From Phycisphaerae bacterium (lineage in GTDB: Bacteria; Planctomycetota; Phycisphaerae; Phycisphaerales; SM1A02), in NCBI GenBank assembly GCA_002684755.1, contig NYVS01000128.1, positions 1-7,177 on the forward strand: a stretch of DNA of 7,177 nt, written 5' to 3'. Below are positions 4,210-7,177 of this stretch, one piece after another (position 1 is the stretch's first letter; every line of letters begins with the position of its first letter). The translations under genes and the position numbers were made by a program. The notes under the pieces are model-generated. The model was given only the letters and a program-made list of their open reading frames with translations, had not been told where the DNA came from and made no database searches.

Positions 4210-6699
4210 TTGCACCATCCACCCCACGGATCATCGAGCCCGACCAGCCGTATCGGACGACGATCGACCGCCGTTCGAATCGCCATCGGCGTCCTGTCCC
4301 TGTCGACCGTCGCGACGGCGCAGGAACTCGTCGAAGATGGTGCCGCCAGCTGGTACGCCTCGGTCCCCCAGGGACGCGGCGTCCCCTGCGACAACAACGG
4401 GGTTCCGGTCGAGCCGAACGTGACCGCGGACTTCGAGGGTCACGCCTCCACCGCCGACTGGTGCTCTTCGATCTTCTGGGAGCGGTACCCCGGCAATCCC
4501 TACGGCAATCCGATGTTCCCGCTGCCGCTCGCGATGCAGGCCTCGCCCGACGGACTTCTCCTCGGTCGACCGCCCGAAGCGACGAACACCGCCTTCGCCT
4601 TCGCCACCCCCTTCGGCTACAACAACGCGCCGATGCGGATCACGACCGGCGGCCTGTCCGGCGGACAGTTCGCGGTCGCCGCGGTGGGCGACTGGACGGT
4701 CACCCCGCGCTGGAGCGACGACGGCCGCACCCTCGAGGCGACGTTCGGACACGGGATGCCGTTCGTCTATGCCAGGAGCAACGGCGGTCGACCGGTCATC
4801 GATCCTCGGACGTCCCTCGGCTTCGAACTCATCGAGATCGCCGGGCGTGAGGCGTGCTTCCGGATCGCGGGCGACGTCTACGCCGCCTACGCCTCCCCGG
4901 AGCGGACCTGGCAGTACGCCAACGGCGTGCTGATCACCGACCAGCTCGTCCCGAACGACACCTTCGCGGTGGCATGCCTTCCCGATGCGACCGCCGAGAC
5001 GCGGGCGATGTTCCTCGCGGCCGCGGATGCCAGGGTGATCGACTCCCGCGCCTCGTGGTCCTACGACGCGGCGAACTCCGAAGTGGTCGCGGAATTCGAG
5101 TTCATCCTCGAACCGAACACCAGGGCCACGCCGATCGTCGCCCTCTTCCGCCACCAGTGGCTTCACGCCGAGATCGAACCCGGGGACTACCTCCCCACCG
5201 ATCTGGCGACCAGCCGCGGCGAGATGAAACTCGTCCCGACCGCGACCTTCACGGTCCGACATCCCTTCAACGGCCTGATCCCCAATCTTCCCGACCTCGG
5301 TCAGTCCGATCCGGTCCGACTCGCCGAGGAGATGGCGGGAGTGATGACCGCCCCCGACCTGATCGGGGGGGACGACACGTACTGGAACGGCAAGTCGCTC
5401 GGACGGGCCGCGATGCTCCTTCCGATCGCCGAACAGCTCGGCGACGAACCGGCCGCGGATCGCCTCCTCGCCGAGATGAAGGCCGAACTCGAGGACTGGT
5501 TCGACGTCTCGTCGGCGAACGACGATCGCTTCCTCGCCTACCAGTCGACCTGGGGGTCGGTGTTCGGTTACCCGGACGCCTACGGTTCGACCTACCAGCT
5601 GAACGACCATCACTTCCACTACGGCTATCTGATCCGGGCCGCGGCATCGATCGCCGAACGCGACCGGGCGTGGGCGGCGGACTGGGGCGGGGCGGTGGAG
5701 CTGCTCATCCGCGACGCCGCGAACTGGGATCGGTCCGACGATCGTTTTCCGTTCCTGCGGAACTTCGATCCCTACGCCGGACACGCCCACGCCTCCGGAC
5801 ACGGCGCCTTCGGGAACGGGAACAACCAGGAATCCTCCTCGGAGTCGATCAACTTCGCGGCCGCGGTGGCGCTCTGGGGCGCGACGGTCGGGAACGACGA
5901 GATCCGCGACCTCGGGATCTATCTCCATGCGGTCGAGTCGGAAGCGATCGCCCAGTACTGGTTCGACGCGGACGACGCGGTCTTCCCCGAGAACTATCCG
6001 CATCCACTGGTCGGCATCGTCTGGAGCAACGGCGGCGACTACGCCACCTGGTGGACCAACAACCCCGAGGAGATCCACGGGATCAATCTTCTCCCGATCA
6101 CCACCGGCTCCCTTCACCTCGGCCGCTGGCCGAACGTGATGCGCCGCAACCATCTCTACATGGTGCAGCGAAACGGCGGCACCCCCACGCTCTGGCAGGA
6201 CGTCCTCTGGAGCGGATGGGCGCTCGGCGATCCCACCGGCGCCATGACCGAGTTCGAGACGCGCTCCTACGCCCCGGAGCCCGGCGAATCGCGACCCCAC
6301 ACCCGACAGTGGATCTCCTCGCTCGCGGCGTGGGGCCGGGTGGATCCGACGGTGACCGCGGACACCCCCCACTACGCGGTGTTCGAGAAGGACGGCGTAC
6401 GGACCCGCATCGCCTGGAACCCCGGCACGGAGCGGGTCACCGTCACCTTCAGCGACGGCGTCTCCGGTTGCGTGCCGTCCGGTGCCCTGATGAAGATCGA
6501 CGTCGACTCGATCGATTGCGAACCGGCCGACGTCCCCGGTGATCTCGACGGCGACGGCGCGGTCGGCGGCTCGGATCTCGGGCTTCTGATCGCGAGCTGG
6601 GGCGTGTGCGGAACACCCGACTGCCCCGGCGATCTCAACGGCGACGGCCGGGTCGACGGCGCCGATCTCGGGCTGCTCTTCGGTCACTGGACCGTCTGA
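4210..6699 (+). CDS. Secreted GH81 endo-beta-1,3-glucanase with C-terminal dockerin-like repeats
   Basis: This enzyme family cleaves internal beta-1,3-glucosidic bonds in laminarin-type glucans by inversion, here outside the cytoplasmic membrane. Numbered from the TTG at 4210 (829 residues), 1-37 is a Sec signal (RIGRRSTAVRIAIGVLSLSTVATA, cleavage before Gln38). About 95-350 is the GH81 N-terminal beta-sandwich, with motifs YGNPMFPLPLAM and TPFGYNNAPM. About 365-715 is the alpha/alpha barrel with LNDHHFHYGY (464-473), GHAHASGHGAFGNGNNQESSSES (starting at 524; Glu541 and Glu545) and WTNNPEEIHGINLLP. Asp466 and the two glutamates fit the general acid and base region known in the family. Residues 776-827 are two dockerin-like Ca-binding repeats. 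The frame is open back to an ATG at 3988 and has a GTG at 4138, but the extra 74 residues contain hairpin and repeat DNA and would bury the signal peptide. I therefore chose the TTG, with a weak GAGA eight bases before it. The exact start is uncertain; the family is not. Confidence 0.93.
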   Translation: MHHPPHGSSSPTSRIGRRSTAVRIAIGVLSLSTVATAQELVEDGAASWYASVPQGRGVPCDNNGVPVEPNVTADFEGHASTADWCSSIFWERYPGNPYGNPMFPLPLAMQASPDGLLLGRPPEATNTAFAFATPFGYNNAPMRITTGGLSGGQFAVAAVGDWTVTPRWSDDGRTLEATFGHGMPFVYARSNGGRPVIDPRTSLGFELIEIAGREACFRIAGDVYAAYASPERTWQYANGVLITDQLVPNDTFAVACLPDATAETRAMFLAAADARVIDSRASWSYDAANSEVVAEFEFILEPNTRATPIVALFRHQWLHAEIEPGDYLPTDLATSRGEMKLVPTATFTVRHPFNGLIPNLPDLGQSDPVRLAEEMAGVMTAPDLIGGDDTYWNGKSLGRAAMLLPIAEQLGDEPAADRLLAEMKAELEDWFDVSSANDDRFLAYQSTWGSVFGYPDAYGSTYQLNDHHFHYGYLIRAAASIAERDRAWAADWGGAVELLIRDAANWDRSDDRFPFLRNFDPYAGHAHASGHGAFGNGNNQESSSESINFAAAVALWGATVGNDEIRDLGIYLHAVESEAIAQYWFDADDAVFPENYPHPLVGIVWSNGGDYATWWTNNPEEIHGINLLPITTGSLHLGRWPNVMRRNHLYMVQRNGGTPTLWQDVLWSGWALGDPTGAMTEFETRSYAPEPGESRPHTRQWISSLAAWGRVDPTVTADTPHYAVFEKDGVRTRIAWNPGTERVTVTFSDGVSGCVPSGALMKIDVDSIDCEPADVPGDLDGDGAVGGSDLGLLIASWGVCGTPDCPGDLNGDGRVDGADLGLLFGHWTV
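6535..6690 (+). repeat. Two 66-bp dockerin-type repeats encoding Ca-binding loops
   Basis: Positions 6535-6600 and 6625-6690 encode matching 22-residue units that begin PGDL(D/N)GDG and end in Trp, joined by an eight-residue linker with two Cys (GVCGTPDC). The loops read DLDGDGAVGGSD and DLNGDGRVDGAD. Calcium ligands at loop positions 1, 3, 5 and 12 are present in both, and position 9 (Asp) only in the second. The matching bases suggest a tandem duplication. No cohesin is encoded in the window. Confidence 0.85.
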
Positions 6700-6709
6700 G
6701 GCGCGACGA

Positions 6710-7177
6710 TCACTTCCGCTCGAGGGTCGCGACCATCGGCTGTCGGGCCCAGGCCGGCGTCCGGGCCTTGCCGTCGTAGGTCATGTCGCTGAACGTCGAG
6801 GTCAACGCGTCGTCCTTCCGCGTCGTGGTGACGATCGCCGCGAGCCGGATGCCCGCGGCGTCGACGCCCGCGTAACGCATCGCGAGCCGCGTCTTCGAGA
6901 TCGTGAAGACCTCGCCTTCGAGCATCATCCCCGTGTTCGAGACGTATCGCTGACGAATCACGCCCGCCACCGGATCGAACCACATCAGGCCGTTGCCGGT
7001 CACCTTCAGGGATCCATCGGGGAGTCGAATGCCCTCGGTGGTCGTCATGCAACGCCGGTCAGAACCCCATCGTGATTCGTTGACGAAGACCACGCCACCC
7101 ATGTCGGTGGCCCAGGTCCCCGTGGGATCCCAGCCTGCGAGCGCCTCGACGAAGTGATTCACCCGCGTGAATTCCTG
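6710..7177 (-). CDS. C-terminal part of a probable small beta-barrel protein (gene cut by right edge)
   Basis: The minus strand is open from the right edge to a TGA at 6712-6710, with 155 codons visible. A GTG at 7162 could be a start, but the frame continues upstream to the edge (QEFTRV before it) and the GTG lacks a visible ribosome site. The gene therefore probably begins outside the window. The text alternates short strands and turns: LAGWDPTGTWATDMGG, GVVFVNESRW, GSLKVTGNGLMWFDPVAG, VIRQRYVSNTGMMLEGEVF, TRLAMRYAGVDAAG and LTSTFSDMTYDGKARTPAW, ending MVATLERK. A Trp-containing turn, a W-F/N-P-x-x-G turn and regular beta-hairpins resemble lipocalin-like or DUF1579-type domains that bind small ligands or follow SnoaL-like domains. 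This is a fold-level impression only. It converges on the GH81 gene with ten bases between the stop codons. Confidence 0.7.
   Translation of the reverse strand, partial: QEFTRVNHFVEALAGWDPTGTWATDMGGVVFVNESRWGSDRRCMTTTEGIRLPDGSLKVTGNGLMWFDPVAGVIRQRYVSNTGMMLEGEVFTISKTRLAMRYAGVDAAGIRLAAIVTTTRKDDALTSTFSDMTYDGKARTPAWARQPMVATLERK

Noticed and set aside
1327..4227. A 966-codon open frame on the minus strand, opposite the membrane and CDF genes
   Set aside because: Its translation is Arg/Asp/His/Gly-rich with no hydrophobic or domain pattern, as expected for the antisense shadow of GC-rich genes. The opposite strand encodes clear membrane and CDF proteins.
4273..4300. Twin-arginine (Tat) export signal in the glucanase N-terminus (GRRSTAV)
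   Set aside because: The residues after the Arg pair do not fit the Tat consensus (no Phe/Leu at the expected places). An ordinary Sec signal explains it.
4231..6687. An 818-codon open frame antisense to the glucanase gene
   Set aside because: It mirrors the codon structure of a well-recognised GH81 gene, and its composition (Arg, Gly, Asp, Val, His) is that of a shadow frame. No family resemblance.

Overview
The window is GC-rich, non-mobile chromosomal DNA from a bacterium. Codons end mostly in G or C throughout. The best taxonomic hint is the C-terminus of the large secreted enzyme: two dockerin-like Ca-binding repeats of the form GDLNGDGRVDGADLGLL...W joined by a short Cys-containing linker. 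This tail is typical of exported proteins of Phycisphaerae and other Planctomycetota, so I infer a (probably marine) planctomycete. This is inference from one protein tail and base composition, not from a marker gene.

Layout, left to right. (1) Positions 1-761, minus strand: the first 253 codons of an exported protein of a family I do not recognise, running off the left edge. (2) Positions 762-925: a 164-bp divergent intergenic region with a candidate promoter for each side and a central palindrome. (3) Positions 926-1453, plus: a secreted NTF2/SnoaL-like small protein, followed by a long imperfect hairpin. (4) Positions 1594-1899, plus: a small protein with two membrane segments. (5) Positions 1978-2988, plus: a multi-pass membrane protein resembling the DUF6159 family. 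(6) Positions 3034-3987, plus: a cation diffusion facilitator (CDF) metal transporter of the SLC30A9-like branch, apparently with a leaderless start. (7) Positions 3988-4209: a spacer with several hairpins and a degenerate GGATT-type repeat, although one reading frame stays open through it. (8) About 4210-6699, plus: a secreted family GH81 endo-beta-1,3-glucanase (laminarinase type) with the dockerin-like tail. (9) Positions 6710-7177, minus: the 3' part of a convergent gene for a probable small beta-barrel protein, cut by the right edge.

The four plus-strand genes from 926 to 3987 lie 45-140 bp apart. Hairpins and candidate promoters separate some of them, so they need not form one operon. 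The GH81 enzyme is the only gene with a clear pathway: extracellular hydrolysis of beta-1,3-glucan such as algal laminarin. Nothing next to it (no SusC/D, no other glycosidase, no sugar transporter) makes a recognisable polysaccharide-utilisation locus. I see no RNA gene, CRISPR array, insertion sequence or phage gene. I do not find a clear new multi-gene system. The least explained items are the left-edge secreted protein, the palindrome/repeat cluster upstream of the GH81 gene, and the leaderless arrangement of the CDF gene.
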